Shown: positions 42,652 through 51,807 of the stretch, piece by piece | Layout of the letters: every line of letters starts with the position of its first letter | How positions within the stretch are numbered: the first letter of the stretch is position 1 | NCBI GenBank assembly: GCA_948579315.1 | Contig: CAPAOL010000011.1 | Coordinates: 14,087 to 78,086 of the forward strand | Source of the DNA: an uncultured Phocaeicola sp. | Lineage (GTDB): Bacteria > Bacteroidota > Bacteroidia > Bacteroidales > Bacteroidaceae | Length of the DNA stretch: 64,000 nt | Reading direction: 5' to 3' | Program-made: the position numbers and the translations under genes | Notes under the pieces: generated by a model | The model's database searches: none | The model's input: the letters and a program-made list of their open reading frames with translations, nothing else | Told to the model about the DNA's origin: nothing

Positions 42652-43299
42652 ATGAAAAAGACATTGTTTGTAATAGGTATGCTGTTATGTGGGCTTTCAT
42701 TGTACGCTCAGGATATGAAAACTCTTTTTATTGCCATGCCCGATTCGGTGGCTCCTTTATTGACAAAGGTAAATCGTGAGGATTGTGTGGATTTTCTGGC
42801 AAGCAATATGAAAGCGGAAGTGAAAAATCGTTTTGGCAAAGTATCTGAACTGAAAAGACTGACGGATGATTATTTGTTTCTGCAAACCACCGGAAGTAGT
42901 TCTATGGAAATGAAACTGTTACCCTTGAATGATTCTGTAAAGGTGATTTGTGTAGTGAATACTGTTTGCGGTCCGGCTTGTGATAGTGAAGTTCGTTTTT
43001 ATAATACGGACTGGCAGCAACTGGCGAAGGAGGATTTTATTCAGCTTCCCTCCGTCGGGGCTTTTTATCTGCCGGTGGATACGCTGACCGATGAGGCTTA
43101 TGCCGCGATTAGAGAGAAGGCGGATATGGAGTTGGTGAAAGCCACTTTATCAGAAGACAAACCTATTATTTCTTTTACTTATACTACTCCGGATTATCTG
43201 GCAAAGACGGAACGGGAAAAATTGGTTGTATACATCAGGAAAGAACCTGTAGTGTATGAATGGAAGGGGGGAAAGTATAATGATGTATCTTTGAAATAA
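42652..43299 (+). CDS. Secreted DUF3256-type protein
   Basis: 215 aa from the ATG at 42652 (a GTG sits one codon earlier). A signal peptide ends near SLYAQD. The mature protein has DMKTLFIAMPDSVAPLLT near its start and NRFGKVSELKRLTDDYLFL, features I associate with the Bacteroides DUF3256 family. No catalytic motif is visible. Function unknown, probably periplasmic. Single gene with a strong terminator. Confidence 0.78.
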   Translation: MKKTLFVIGMLLCGLSLYAQDMKTLFIAMPDSVAPLLTKVNREDCVDFLASNMKAEVKNRFGKVSELKRLTDDYLFLQTTGSSSMEMKLLPLNDSVKVICVVNTVCGPACDSEVRFYNTDWQQLAKEDFIQLPSVGAFYLPVDTLTDEAYAAIREKADMELVKATLSEDKPIISFTYTTPDYLAKTEREKLVVYIRKEPVVYEWKGGKYNDVSLK

Positions 43300-43316
43300 A
43301 GGTGGATACGTATGAT

Positions 43317-43360
43317 AAAATAAAAGGCTGCAAACTTATCGGGTTGCAGCCTTTTATTTT
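43317..43360. terminator. Bidirectional terminator between the DUF3256 gene and rpmE2
   Basis: A 17-bp perfect stem (43317-43333 with 43344-43360) contains AAAAGGCTGCAA. T-runs leave it on both strands, which serves the convergent genes. Confidence 0.94.
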
Positions 43361-43383
43361 GGAACTTATGTATAAGTTACAAA

Positions 43384-43638
43384 TTACTTTTTCATACGGT
43401 TGCCGTAGCGGCTCATGAACTTGTCTACACGACCAGCTGTATCTACTAACTTGGATTTACCAGTGTAGAACGGGTGTGATGTATTAGAAATTTCCAGTTT
43501 TACCAACGGATAAGTTTCACCTTCGAATTCGATGGTTTCTTTTGTGCTACAAGTTGAACGTGACAAAAATACATCACCGTTTGACATGTCTTTGAATACT
43601 ACGGGACGATAGTTTTCAGGATGAATACCTTTTTTCAT
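43384..43638 (-). CDS. rpmE2: 50S ribosomal protein L31 type B
   Basis: 84 aa. The N-terminus MKKGIHPENYRPVVFKD is typical, and the zinc CxxC cysteines of type A L31 are absent (a single Cys, in RSTCST), so this is the zinc-independent form. It ends VDKFMSRYGNRMKK. Monocistronic with its own promoter. If no zinc-binding L31 exists elsewhere, this is the only copy. Confidence 0.96.
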   Translation of the reverse strand: MKKGIHPENYRPVVFKDMSNGDVFLSRSTCSTKETIEFEGETYPLVKLEISNTSHPFYTGKSKLVDTAGRVDKFMSRYGNRMKK

Positions 43639-43726
43639 TTCTGTATATTATTTTATTGTTATTATTTTTTTTACTTGTCTGGTAAACAATATTGGGTGTA
43701 ATGGTCCATTTTGGACCGCAAAGATA
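43639..43726 (-). promoter_or_regulatory. Promoter and short leader of rpmE2
   Basis: Minus-strand -7 box TATCTTTG lies at 43726-43719. A small hairpin GGTCC/GGACC at 43703-43717 would sit at the very 5' end of the mRNA, followed by a U-rich stretch. Such a 5' hairpin could be an L31 autoregulatory site or simply stabilise the transcript. Confidence 0.55.
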
Positions 43727-43920
43727 CTGCTTTTCTTTGAAATAGAAAAAACTTCGGGCTGTTTTTTCTTCTAAAAGCCTTATTTTCTTCTTTTATAGTA
43801 TTGTAAGGTAGACATTACAATATAATCAGTTTGTATGTTTTAGTGAAGAAAATAGTTAATAAAATCATTTTTTATGAGATATTTTTGGTGTGAACTTGCC
43901 ATAGTTAGCGCATTTATGAT

Positions 43921-43928
43921 TACTTTTG
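43921..43928 (+). promoter_or_regulatory. Promoter of fba
   Basis: The -7 box TACTTTTG lies 41 bp before the ATG at 43970. Confidence 0.7.
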
Positions 43929-43969
43929 CAGTGGAATTTAATTCACTAACAATTATAAATATTAGAACA

Positions 43970-44974
43970 ATGGTTAATTACAAAGATTTAGGTCTGGTAA
44001 ACACTAGAGATATGTTTGCTAAGGCTATCAAAGGTGGATATGCAATTCCTGCATTCAACTTCAACAATATGGAACAGATGCAGGCTATCATCAAAGCTGC
44101 AGTAGAAACAAAATCTCCGGTTATTTTGCAGGTTTCAAAAGGTGCTCGTCAGTATGCTAACGCTACTTTGTTGCGTTACATGGCTCAGGGTGCTGTAGAA
44201 TATGCAAAAGAATTAGGTTGTGCAAAACCTGAAATCGTTCTTCACCTTGACCACGGAGATACTTTCGAAACTTGCAAGAGCTGTATCGACTCAGGTTTCT
44301 CTTCTGTAATGATCGACGGTTCTCACCTGCCTTACGAAGAAAACGTAGCTTTGACTAAGAAGGTGGTTGACTACGCTCATCAGTTTGATGTAACTGTAGA
44401 AGGTGAATTGGGTGTATTGGCCGGTGTGGAAGATGAAGTTTCTTCTGATCATCATACTTATACTGACCCTGAAGAAGTAATTGATTTTGCTACTCGTACA
44501 GGTTGCGACTCATTGGCTATCTCTATCGGTACTTCTCACGGTGCATACAAATTTACTCCGGAACAGTGCCACATTGATCCTGCTACAGGTCGTATGGTTC
44601 CTCCTCCTTTGGCATTCGAAGTATTGGATGCTGTAATGGAAAAACTTCCGGGATTCCCCATCGTTCTTCATGGTTCTTCATCAGTTCCTCAGGAAGAAGT
44701 TGAAACAATCAACAAGTATGGTGGTGCATTGAAGGCTGCTATCGGTATCCCTGAAGAAGAATTGCGCAAGGCTGCCAAGTCTGCTGTTTGCAAAATCAAC
44801 ATTGACTCAGACTCTCGTTTGGCTATGACTGCTGCTATCCGTCAGACTTTTGCTGAAAAACCGGCAGAATTCGACCCGCGTAAGTACTTAGGTCCGGCTC
44901 GTGACAATATGGAAAAACTGTACAAGCACAAAATTATTAACGTGCTGGGTTCAGACAATAAATTGGCTGAATAA
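43970..44974 (+). CDS. fba: Class II fructose-bisphosphate aldolase
   Basis: 334 aa from MVNYKDLGLV; a longer frame starts within the promoter. It splits fructose 1,6-bisphosphate in glycolysis using zinc. Zinc and catalytic segments are LHLDHGDTFE, VEGELGVLAGVEDE, SIGTSHGAYKF and VLHGSSSVP. The phosphate-site KINIDSDSRLAMTAAIRQ is also present. Codon use is strongly biased, as expected for an abundant enzyme. It stands alone, ended by a terminator. Confidence 0.97.
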   Translation: MVNYKDLGLVNTRDMFAKAIKGGYAIPAFNFNNMEQMQAIIKAAVETKSPVILQVSKGARQYANATLLRYMAQGAVEYAKELGCAKPEIVLHLDHGDTFETCKSCIDSGFSSVMIDGSHLPYEENVALTKKVVDYAHQFDVTVEGELGVLAGVEDEVSSDHHTYTDPEEVIDFATRTGCDSLAISIGTSHGAYKFTPEQCHIDPATGRMVPPPLAFEVLDAVMEKLPGFPIVLHGSSSVPQEEVETINKYGGALKAAIGIPEEELRKAAKSAVCKINIDSDSRLAMTAAIRQTFAEKPAEFDPRKYLGPARDNMEKLYKHKIINVLGSDNKLAE

Positions 44975-44995
44975 TTGATTCATCCTATATAAACA

Positions 44996-45034
44996 GAAAA
45001 AAGCTGCTTTCTTTATTGAAGGCAGCTTTTTTTG
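44996..45034. terminator. Bidirectional terminator between fba and the AraC gene
   Basis: AAAAAGCTGC pairs with GCAGCTTTTT, extended by a CTTTC/GAAGG stretch, with runs of A and T on either side. Confidence 0.9.
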
Positions 45035-45036
45035 TT

Positions 45037-45870
45037 TTAAGACCGGTTTCGGTATTGAAGAGGGGACTTGCCTGTATGTTTCTTGAAATAGCGGCCAAAA
45101 AAAGATTGGTCAGGGAAAGATAATCGGTTGGAGATCTCTTGAATACTTAGAGATGTGGATTGTAGTAATGCTTTAATCTCAAGAATTACATGTCGGTCAA
45201 TAATGCTTTTGGCTGTGTTGCCGGATACGTTTTGTACGATTGTGGAAAGGTAACGGGGAGTGATGAATAGTTCGGCTGCATAGAAAGATACCTCACGTTG
45301 GGTGGTGCAATGTTTATGAATTAATTGGATGAAACGTTTGAATATCTCTTCCTGGCGATTTATTCCTTCGGTCTTTTTTTGCAGGAACAGGTGTTGGGTC
45401 TTGTCATAGAAGTCCAGAATGAAGTTTTGAATGAAATTTTTGAAGATCTGAATGCGGAAACTATTATCCCTGTCTTCATAAAGATCTTTCATGACCAAGC
45501 TGAGTCCGATGAATGGTTTTACACGTTCTTCAGGGATGACAATGCATGGATGCTCTTTTAGAAAGTGAAAGAAGGAGGGATCCAGACGTGAGGTGATCTC
45601 CCTGAAAAGGGTGTCGGAAAAAACAATATAGGAAACGGTAAAATCATGGCTGGCGCAGGTGCAATTGAAGATACTGCCGGGGAGAAGCAGAAGTTGGGTG
45701 TTCTCCGTCACTTCGTATGCCTGCAAATCAATTTCTATGTGGGCTTTTCCGCTACGGCAATGAAAAATAGATGCGTCTGCTAACTTTATGATCTGATTGG
45801 AGCATATATCTATACTTTCTTCTATTCCGGTGATAAACGGTTCATTCTCTGGTAAACTCAATATTTCCAT
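45037..45870 (-). CDS. AraC-family transcriptional regulator
   Basis: 277 aa. An N-terminal cupin-like sensor region (about residues 1-150) has FHCRSGKAHIEIDLQAYEV. The C-terminal AraC domain (about 180-277) has two helix-turn-helix motifs, ending LSFPDQSFFGRYFKKHTGKSPLQYR. It is divergent from the efflux operon across about 150 bp and probably controls it. The ligand is unknown. Confidence 0.92.
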   Translation of the reverse strand: MEILSLPENEPFITGIEESIDICSNQIIKLADASIFHCRSGKAHIEIDLQAYEVTENTQLLLLPGSIFNCTCASHDFTVSYIVFSDTLFREITSRLDPSFFHFLKEHPCIVIPEERVKPFIGLSLVMKDLYEDRDNSFRIQIFKNFIQNFILDFYDKTQHLFLQKKTEGINRQEEIFKRFIQLIHKHCTTQREVSFYAAELFITPRYLSTIVQNVSGNTAKSIIDRHVILEIKALLQSTSLSIQEISNRLSFPDQSFFGRYFKKHTGKSPLQYRNRS

Positions 45871-45889
45871 ATTTATTCTTGTTTTGATG

Positions 45890-45993
45890 CAAAATTAACT
45901 ATTATTTTTGTTATAATAGGAAATCTATTCCGAATTTGAACAATGGTAGCTAATAATTGAATGTGTCGGCTTGAAAAATTCCATCTACCTTTG
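45890..45993. promoter_or_regulatory. Divergent promoters for the AraC gene and the RND operon
   Basis: Minus-strand TAATTTTG (45897-45890) serves the regulator and plus-strand TACCTTTG (45986-45993) serves the pump. An AT-rich imperfect dyad TATTAT..TTATAATA lies at about 45900-45918. It could be the regulator's site, but direct repeats typical of AraC proteins were not obvious. Confidence 0.65.
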
Positions 45994-46020
45994 CGTCCGA
46001 ATTTAAAAGATTGGAATATG

Positions 46021-47133
46021 ATGACATTGAACAAAAAATGGATGCGACTAATGGTATTGGTTGGTTGTGCTGCTTTGACAGCGTCGTGTAAACAGGCGCC
46101 TGTTGCACAAATGGAGGCGGAATATGCGGTATTAAAGGTATCACCGTCGGACAAAGTTTTGTCTACTACTTATTCGGCTACGATCCGTGGCCGCCAGGAT
46201 ATTGATATTTATCCGCAAGTTTCCGGTTTCCTTACCCGGCTTTGTGTGGAGGAAGGACAGGCAGTGCGTAAAGGGCAAGTCTTATTTATTATTGACCAAG
46301 TGCCTTATAAGGCGGCATTGGAAACTGCTGTCGCCAATGTGGAATCGGCTAAAGCCGGTCTTGCCACAGCCGAACTGACTTATAACAGCAAGAAAGAATT
46401 GTTTGCCAAAAAGGTGGTTTCAGAGTTTGATCTGAAGACTGCGGAAAACTCTTACCTGACCGCTAAGGCTGGATTGGCTCAGGCTAAGGCGCAGGAAGTC
46501 AGTGCTCGCAATAACCTTTCATATACCAAGGTGAAAAGTCCTTCGGACGGGGTGATTGGTACATTGCCTTATCGGGTAGGTGCATTGGTTAGTGCCAGTT
46601 TGCCACAACCGTTGACTACGGTTTCTGATAATTCGGATATGTATGTCTACTTTTCGATGACTGAAAATCAATTGTTGGCTCTGACCCGTCAATATGGTTC
46701 CAAAGCAGAAGCGTTGAAAAATATGCCGGAAGTGGAACTGCAATTGAATGACAAGTCTATGTATGGCGAAAAGGGACGCATTGAAACCATCAGTGGGGTG
46801 GTAGACCGTAATACGGGTACCGCAAGTCTGCGTGCCGTATTCCCGAATAAGAATGGGTTGCTGTATAGCGGAACATCGGGAAATGTGATTCTTCCGGTTA
46901 CGATGAAAGGAAGTTTGGTTATTCCTCAGGCTACAACTTTTGAAATTCAGGATATTACATACGTATATAAAGTCGTGGACGGCAAGGCACAATCAGCTCC
47001 TGTCAGTGTGACCCGTGTAAATGGAGGACAGGAATATATCGTGAACGATGGATTGAAAGAGGGGGATATCATTGTAGCGGAAGGCGTAGGTTTGCTGCGT
47101 GAAGGTACTCCCATTAAAGTAAAACAGAACTAA
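46021..47133 (+). CDS. RND efflux periplasmic adaptor lipoprotein (AcrA/MexA type)
   Basis: 370 aa from ATG 46021 (an adjacent ATG at 46018 adds one residue). The lipobox LTASCKQ anchors it in the inner membrane. A barrel-sandwich hybrid half (IDIYPQVSGFLTRLCVEEGQAV), a helical hairpin (about residues 95-150) and the second lipoyl half (SYTKVKSPSDGVIGTL) follow. It links the pump to the outer-membrane channel. First gene of a three-gene operon. Confidence 0.95.
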   Translation: MTLNKKWMRLMVLVGCAALTASCKQAPVAQMEAEYAVLKVSPSDKVLSTTYSATIRGRQDIDIYPQVSGFLTRLCVEEGQAVRKGQVLFIIDQVPYKAALETAVANVESAKAGLATAELTYNSKKELFAKKVVSEFDLKTAENSYLTAKAGLAQAKAQEVSARNNLSYTKVKSPSDGVIGTLPYRVGALVSASLPQPLTTVSDNSDMYVYFSMTENQLLALTRQYGSKAEALKNMPEVELQLNDKSMYGEKGRIETISGVVDRNTGTASLRAVFPNKNGLLYSGTSGNVILPVTMKGSLVIPQATTFEIQDITYVYKVVDGKAQSAPVSVTRVNGGQEYIVNDGLKEGDIIVAEGVGLLREGTPIKVKQN

Positions 47134-47141
47134 GAAAGACT

Positions 47142-50100
47142 ATGAATTTAAGAACCTTTATAGAACGCCCCATCCTGTCGGCTGTTATTTCTATTTCGAT
47201 AGTGGTAGTGGGTATCATCGGGCTGTTCACTTTGCCCGTCGAACAATATCCTGATATTGCTCCGCCTACCATTCAGGTAAGTACCTCTTATTTTGGTGCC
47301 AGTGCGGAAACTCTTCAGAAGAGTGTTATCGCTCCGTTGGAGGAAGCGATTAACGGTGTGGAAAATATGACTTATATGACTTCTACCGCTTCAAATGCCG
47401 GAGTTGTGGATATCACTGTGTATTTTAAACAAGGGACAGACCCCGATATGGCAGCGGTCAATGTGCAGAACCGTGTATCGAAGGCTACCGGACAGTTACC
47501 GGCAGAAGTAACGCAGGTGGGTGTGACTACCTCAAAGCGGCAGACCAGTATTTTGCAGATGTTCTCACTATATAGTCCGGATGATTCGTATGATGAGAAA
47601 TTCTTGTCCAACTATATCAGTATTAACTTGAAACCTGCAATTCTTCGTATCCAGGGTGTGGGTGATATGATGATTATGGGGGGTGACTATAGTATGCGTA
47701 TCTGGATGAAGCCTGACGTGATGGCCCAGTATAAATTGATTCCATCGGATGTGACCCAAGTGTTGGCTGAACAGAATATTGAATCGGCTACCGGTTCATT
47801 CGGAGAAAACTCTGATGAAACTTATCAATATACAATGAAGTATAAAGGGCGTCTGATTACTCCGGAAGAGTTTGGGGAAATTGTGATCCGGTCTTCGGAT
47901 AATGGCGAAGTGTTGAAGCTGAAAGAAATTGCCGATATAGAGATGGGCGAGGAAAGTTATGCCTATCACGGGGCTATGAATGGTCATCCTGGTATTTCCT
48001 GTATGATTTTTCAGACGGCAGGATCGAATGCGACAGAAGTAAACAATAATATTGATACCTTTTTGGAAGAAGCAAGGAAGGATCTGCCCAAAGGGGTGGA
48101 GATGGTTCAGGTAATGAGCTCCAATGACTTTTTGTATGCATCTATTCATGAGGTGATAAAGACCTTGTTCGAGGCCATTTTTTTGGTAATCTTAATTGTA
48201 TATGTATTCTTGCAGGATATCCGTTCTACTATTATTCCATTGGTGGGGATCATCGTGTCCTTGATTGGTACATTTGCTTTTATGTCCATAGCAGGATTCA
48301 GTATCAACCTGATTACCCTGTTTGCTTTGGTGTTGGTGATCGGTACGGTGGTGGATGATGCCATTGTTGTCGTCGAGGCGGTGCAGGCGCGTTTTGATGT
48401 GGGATATCGTTCTTCTTATATGGCTAGTATTGATGCGATGAAGGGAATTAGCAATGCGGTCATCTCTTCTTCGTTGGTATTTATGGCTGTGTTTATTCCG
48501 GTTTCGTTTATGAGTGGAACTTCGGGTACTTTTTATACTCAGTTTGGTTTGACTATGGCGGTTGCCGTAGGTATCTCTGCCGTCAATGCACTGACTTTGA
48601 GTCCGGCGCTGTGTGCTTTGTTCTTGAAACCGTATATCAATGAGGATGGAACGGAAAAAAACAATTTTGCAGCACGTTTCCGTAAAGCGTTCAATGCTGC
48701 TTTCGATGCAATGATTGAACGATATAAGAAAGGGGTATTGTTCTTTATCAAACGCAAATGGATGGTATGGACACTTCTTGCGGCCTCGGTAGTACTATTG
48801 GCTTTCTTGATGAATACAACTAAAACCAGTTTGGTACCTGATGAAGACCAGGGGGTTGTATTTGTGAATGTCAGTACGGCGGCAGGTAGTTCATTGAAAA
48901 CGACTAATGACGTAATGATGCGTATTGAAAAGCGCATGATGGATATTCCTCAGGTGCTGCATGTGCAGCGTGTGGCAGGTTATGGTCTGCTAGCCGGACA
49001 GGGTAACTCTTTTGGTATGTTGATTCTGAAACTGAAACCTTGGGATGAGCGTGAAGGAAAGGAAAATGATGTTCAGGCAGTAATCGGACAGGTATATGGC
49101 CGTACGGCAGACATTAAGGATGCCAGTATATTTGCTATTTCTCCGGGTATGATTCCGGGGTATGGTATGGGTAATGCGTTGGAACTCCATATGCAGGATA
49201 AACAAGGTGGTGATGTGGGCACTTTCTTCAATACCACTCAACAATATCTGGGTGCTCTGAACCAACGTCCCGAGATCGCGATGGCATACTCTACTTTTGA
49301 TATCCGTTATCCGCAATGGACGGTAGAAGTGGATGCGTCCAAATGTAAGCGTGCCGGTATCACTCCGGATGCTGTGCTAAGCACATTGTCCGGCTATTAT
49401 GGTGGGCAGTATGTTTCAAATTTTAATCGTTTCTCTAAAGTATATAAGGTTATGATTCAGGCAGATCCGAAGTATCGTGTGGATGAAAGCTCGTTGAATA
49501 ATATCTTTGTGCGTATGTCTAATGGCGAGATGGCTCCTCTCAGCCAGTTTGTGACATTGACCCGCAGTTATGGGGCAGAATCGCTGAGCCGTTTCAATAT
49601 GTTCAATTCTATTGCTGTAAATGCAATGCCTGCCGAAGGGTATAGTACCGGTGATGCCATCCGTGCCGTTCAGGAAACTGCCGTACAGGCACTTCCCAAA
49701 GGTTTTGGGTACGACTTTGGTGGTATTACCCGTGAAGAGACCGACCAGGGAGGTACTACCATTATCATCTTTGCTATCTGTTTCTTGATGATTTATCTGA
49801 TTTTAAGTGCACTTTATGAAAGTTTCCTCATTCCGTTTGCGGTGTTGTTGTCTGTTCCGTTTGGGCTGATGGGTAGCTTCCTGTTTGCGAAGATGATGGG
49901 ACTGGAGAACAATATTTATTTGCAGACCGGTTTGATTATGTTGATAGGTTTGCTTGCTAAGACTGCCATTTTGCTGACCGAGTACGCTACCGAGCGTCGT
50001 AAGGCAGGTATGAGCCTGACTTCCGCTGCACTTTCTGCCGCCAAAGCCCGTTTGCGTCCTATCCTGATGACGGCACTGACTATGATTTTCGGTCTGTTCC

Positions 50101-50357
50101 CGTTGATGGTTGCCAGTGGAGTAGGTGCTAATGGAAACAGTTCGCTGGGAACAGGTACTGTGGGTGGAATGGTGATCGGTACGCTGGCGTTGCTGTTTAT
50201 TGTACCTTCTTTGTTTATCGTATTCCAATATTTACAGGAAAAGGTACGTCCTATTCAGTTTCAGCCGGCGGCCGATTGGCAGATTCAAGAGGAATGTGTA
50301 GAAGCAAAAGAAGAGAGACAACACCACATCGAAAGCAAAAACGAAGAGAAAAAATGA
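47142..50357 (+). CDS. RND multidrug efflux transporter (AcrB/HAE1 type)
   Basis: 1071 aa, a proton-driven trimeric inner-membrane pump. The N-terminus IERPILSAVISISIVVVGIIGLFTLPVEQ-type begins the first helix. The helix-4 proton relay has GTVVDDAIVVVEAV near residue 400, equivalent to the AcrB Asp pair, and a late Lys is expected in the second half. Two periplasmic porter loops lie between helices 1-2 and 7-8. Substrates are unknown. It starts 9 bp after the adaptor gene. Confidence 0.97.
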   Translation: MNLRTFIERPILSAVISISIVVVGIIGLFTLPVEQYPDIAPPTIQVSTSYFGASAETLQKSVIAPLEEAINGVENMTYMTSTASNAGVVDITVYFKQGTDPDMAAVNVQNRVSKATGQLPAEVTQVGVTTSKRQTSILQMFSLYSPDDSYDEKFLSNYISINLKPAILRIQGVGDMMIMGGDYSMRIWMKPDVMAQYKLIPSDVTQVLAEQNIESATGSFGENSDETYQYTMKYKGRLITPEEFGEIVIRSSDNGEVLKLKEIADIEMGEESYAYHGAMNGHPGISCMIFQTAGSNATEVNNNIDTFLEEARKDLPKGVEMVQVMSSNDFLYASIHEVIKTLFEAIFLVILIVYVFLQDIRSTIIPLVGIIVSLIGTFAFMSIAGFSINLITLFALVLVIGTVVDDAIVVVEAVQARFDVGYRSSYMASIDAMKGISNAVISSSLVFMAVFIPVSFMSGTSGTFYTQFGLTMAVAVGISAVNALTLSPALCALFLKPYINEDGTEKNNFAARFRKAFNAAFDAMIERYKKGVLFFIKRKWMVWTLLAASVVLLAFLMNTTKTSLVPDEDQGVVFVNVSTAAGSSLKTTNDVMMRIEKRMMDIPQVLHVQRVAGYGLLAGQGNSFGMLILKLKPWDEREGKENDVQAVIGQVYGRTADIKDASIFAISPGMIPGYGMGNALELHMQDKQGGDVGTFFNTTQQYLGALNQRPEIAMAYSTFDIRYPQWTVEVDASKCKRAGITPDAVLSTLSGYYGGQYVSNFNRFSKVYKVMIQADPKYRVDESSLNNIFVRMSNGEMAPLSQFVTLTRSYGAESLSRFNMFNSIAVNAMPAEGYSTGDAIRAVQETAVQALPKGFGYDFGGITREETDQGGTTIIIFAICFLMIYLILSALYESFLIPFAVLLSVPFGLMGSFLFAKMMGLENNIYLQTGLIMLIGLLAKTAILLTEYATERRKAGMSLTSAALSAAKARLRPILMTALTMIFGLFPLMVASGVGANGNSSLGTGTVGGMVIGTLALLFIVPSLFIVFQYLQEKVRPIQFQPAADWQIQEECVEAKEERQHHIESKNEEKK

Positions 50358-51727
50358 AAAAACAGATCATCACTCTGACTGTCGCAGCGCTCACATTGAG
50401 TAGCTGCGGCATATATACCCAATATAAACCTGCAACCGAAGTGCCCGATAATTTGTATGGGGAAGAGGTGGCAGTTGCTGATACCGTGGATAATATCGGC
50501 AACCTGAGCTGGCAGGAGATTTTTACAGATCCGCGGCTTCAGGAATTGATAGAGCAAGGCTTGCGGAACAATACGGATTTGCAGTCAGCACAATGGCGTG
50601 TGAAAGAGGCGGAAGCTGCTATGCTGTCAGCCAAATTGGCTTATCTGCCTTCTTTCGCTCTGTCACCTCAGGGGACAGCAAGTAGTTTTGACAAAGGAAA
50701 AGCTGTACAAACTTATACTTTACCGGTGGCGGCAAGTTGGGAAATTGATATTTTCGGCCGCATCCGTAATGCGAAACGCCAGGCGAAAGCATTGCTGGAA
50801 CAGAGCCGTGACTATAAACAGGCTGTCCGGACACAGCTGATAGCCGGTATAGCTAATACTTACTATACCTTGCTGATGCTGGACAATCAGCTGGCCATTT
50901 CTGTCCGGACTGAAAAGTCCTGGAAAGAAACCGTAGATGCAACCCGTGCTCTGATGGAAGCCGGATTGGCAAATGAAGCTGCCGTTTCACAAATGGAAGC
51001 TACATATTATACTATATGTACTTCAGTTCTTGATCTGAAAGAACAAATTAACCAGGTAGAAAACAGTTTGTCGTTGTTGTTGGCTGAATCTCCTCATGCT
51101 ATTGAGAGAACGGGCACATGGGACAGTTCTTATATGCTGAAGGAACATTTCCCGGTAGGCATCCCTGTGCAAATGCTTGCCAACCGTCCCGATGTACGCA
51201 GTGCGGAGCGTTCGTTGGAAGCAGCTTTCTATGCCACAAATCAGGCTCGTTCCGCCTTTTATCCTTCTATTGTTTTAAGTGGAAGTGCGGGATGGACTAA
51301 TTCTGCAGGAAGTATGATTGTCAATCCGGGCAAGTTCATTGCAACGGCGGTAGCTTCGTTAACCCAGCCACTTTTTAATAAAGGTGCGAACATAGCACAG
51401 CTAAAGATAGCTAAAGCTCAGCAAGAAGAAGCAAAACTGAGTTTTCAACAGGCTTTGTTGAATGCAGGAAGTGAAGTGAACGAGGCTTTGGTGAAATATC
51501 AGACGGCCCGTGATAAATCAGCTTATTATGATAAACAAATAAATTCATTAAATAAAGCTTTGGAAAGTACCTCTTTGCTGATGCAACATGGGAATACGAC
51601 TTATCTGGAAGTTTTGACGGCTCAGCAGACTTTGCTTAATGCGGAGTTAACTCAGGTTGCTAACCGTTTTACTGAAATGCAAGGCGTAATCAATCTCTAT
51701 CAGGCATTGGGTGGAGGTCGTGACTAA
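50354..51727 (+). CDS. Outer-membrane efflux channel (TolC/OprM type lipoprotein)
   Basis: 457 aa from the ATG at 50354, which overlaps the RND stop as ATGA; longer frames reach back into the pump gene. The lipobox LTLSSCGIYTQ gives an OprM-like lipid anchor. Two internal repeats of the outer-membrane efflux fold follow, with RNNTDLQSAQWRVKEAEAAML and LANRPDVRSAERSLEAAFY. It completes a self-contained tripartite pump. Confidence 0.96.
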   Translation: MKKQIITLTVAALTLSSCGIYTQYKPATEVPDNLYGEEVAVADTVDNIGNLSWQEIFTDPRLQELIEQGLRNNTDLQSAQWRVKEAEAAMLSAKLAYLPSFALSPQGTASSFDKGKAVQTYTLPVAASWEIDIFGRIRNAKRQAKALLEQSRDYKQAVRTQLIAGIANTYYTLLMLDNQLAISVRTEKSWKETVDATRALMEAGLANEAAVSQMEATYYTICTSVLDLKEQINQVENSLSLLLAESPHAIERTGTWDSSYMLKEHFPVGIPVQMLANRPDVRSAERSLEAAFYATNQARSAFYPSIVLSGSAGWTNSAGSMIVNPGKFIATAVASLTQPLFNKGANIAQLKIAKAQQEEAKLSFQQALLNAGSEVNEALVKYQTARDKSAYYDKQINSLNKALESTSLLMQHGNTTYLEVLTAQQTLLNAELTQVANRFTEMQGVINLYQALGGGRD

Positions 51728-51744
51728 TTTAGCATACTGTTATC

Positions 51745-51801
51745 TTCAACGTGTTGAAGAAAGAGAACGCTGCTCTCCGTGAGGAAAGCAGCGTTCTTTT
51801 A
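51745..51801 (+). terminator. Palindrome and terminator after the efflux operon
   Basis: A palindrome CTTCAACGTGTTGAAG (51745-51760) is followed by an 11-bp stem AGAACGCTGCT/AGCAGCGTTCT (51764-51797) and TTTT. Confidence 0.85.
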
Positions 51802-51807
51802 TGGTTG

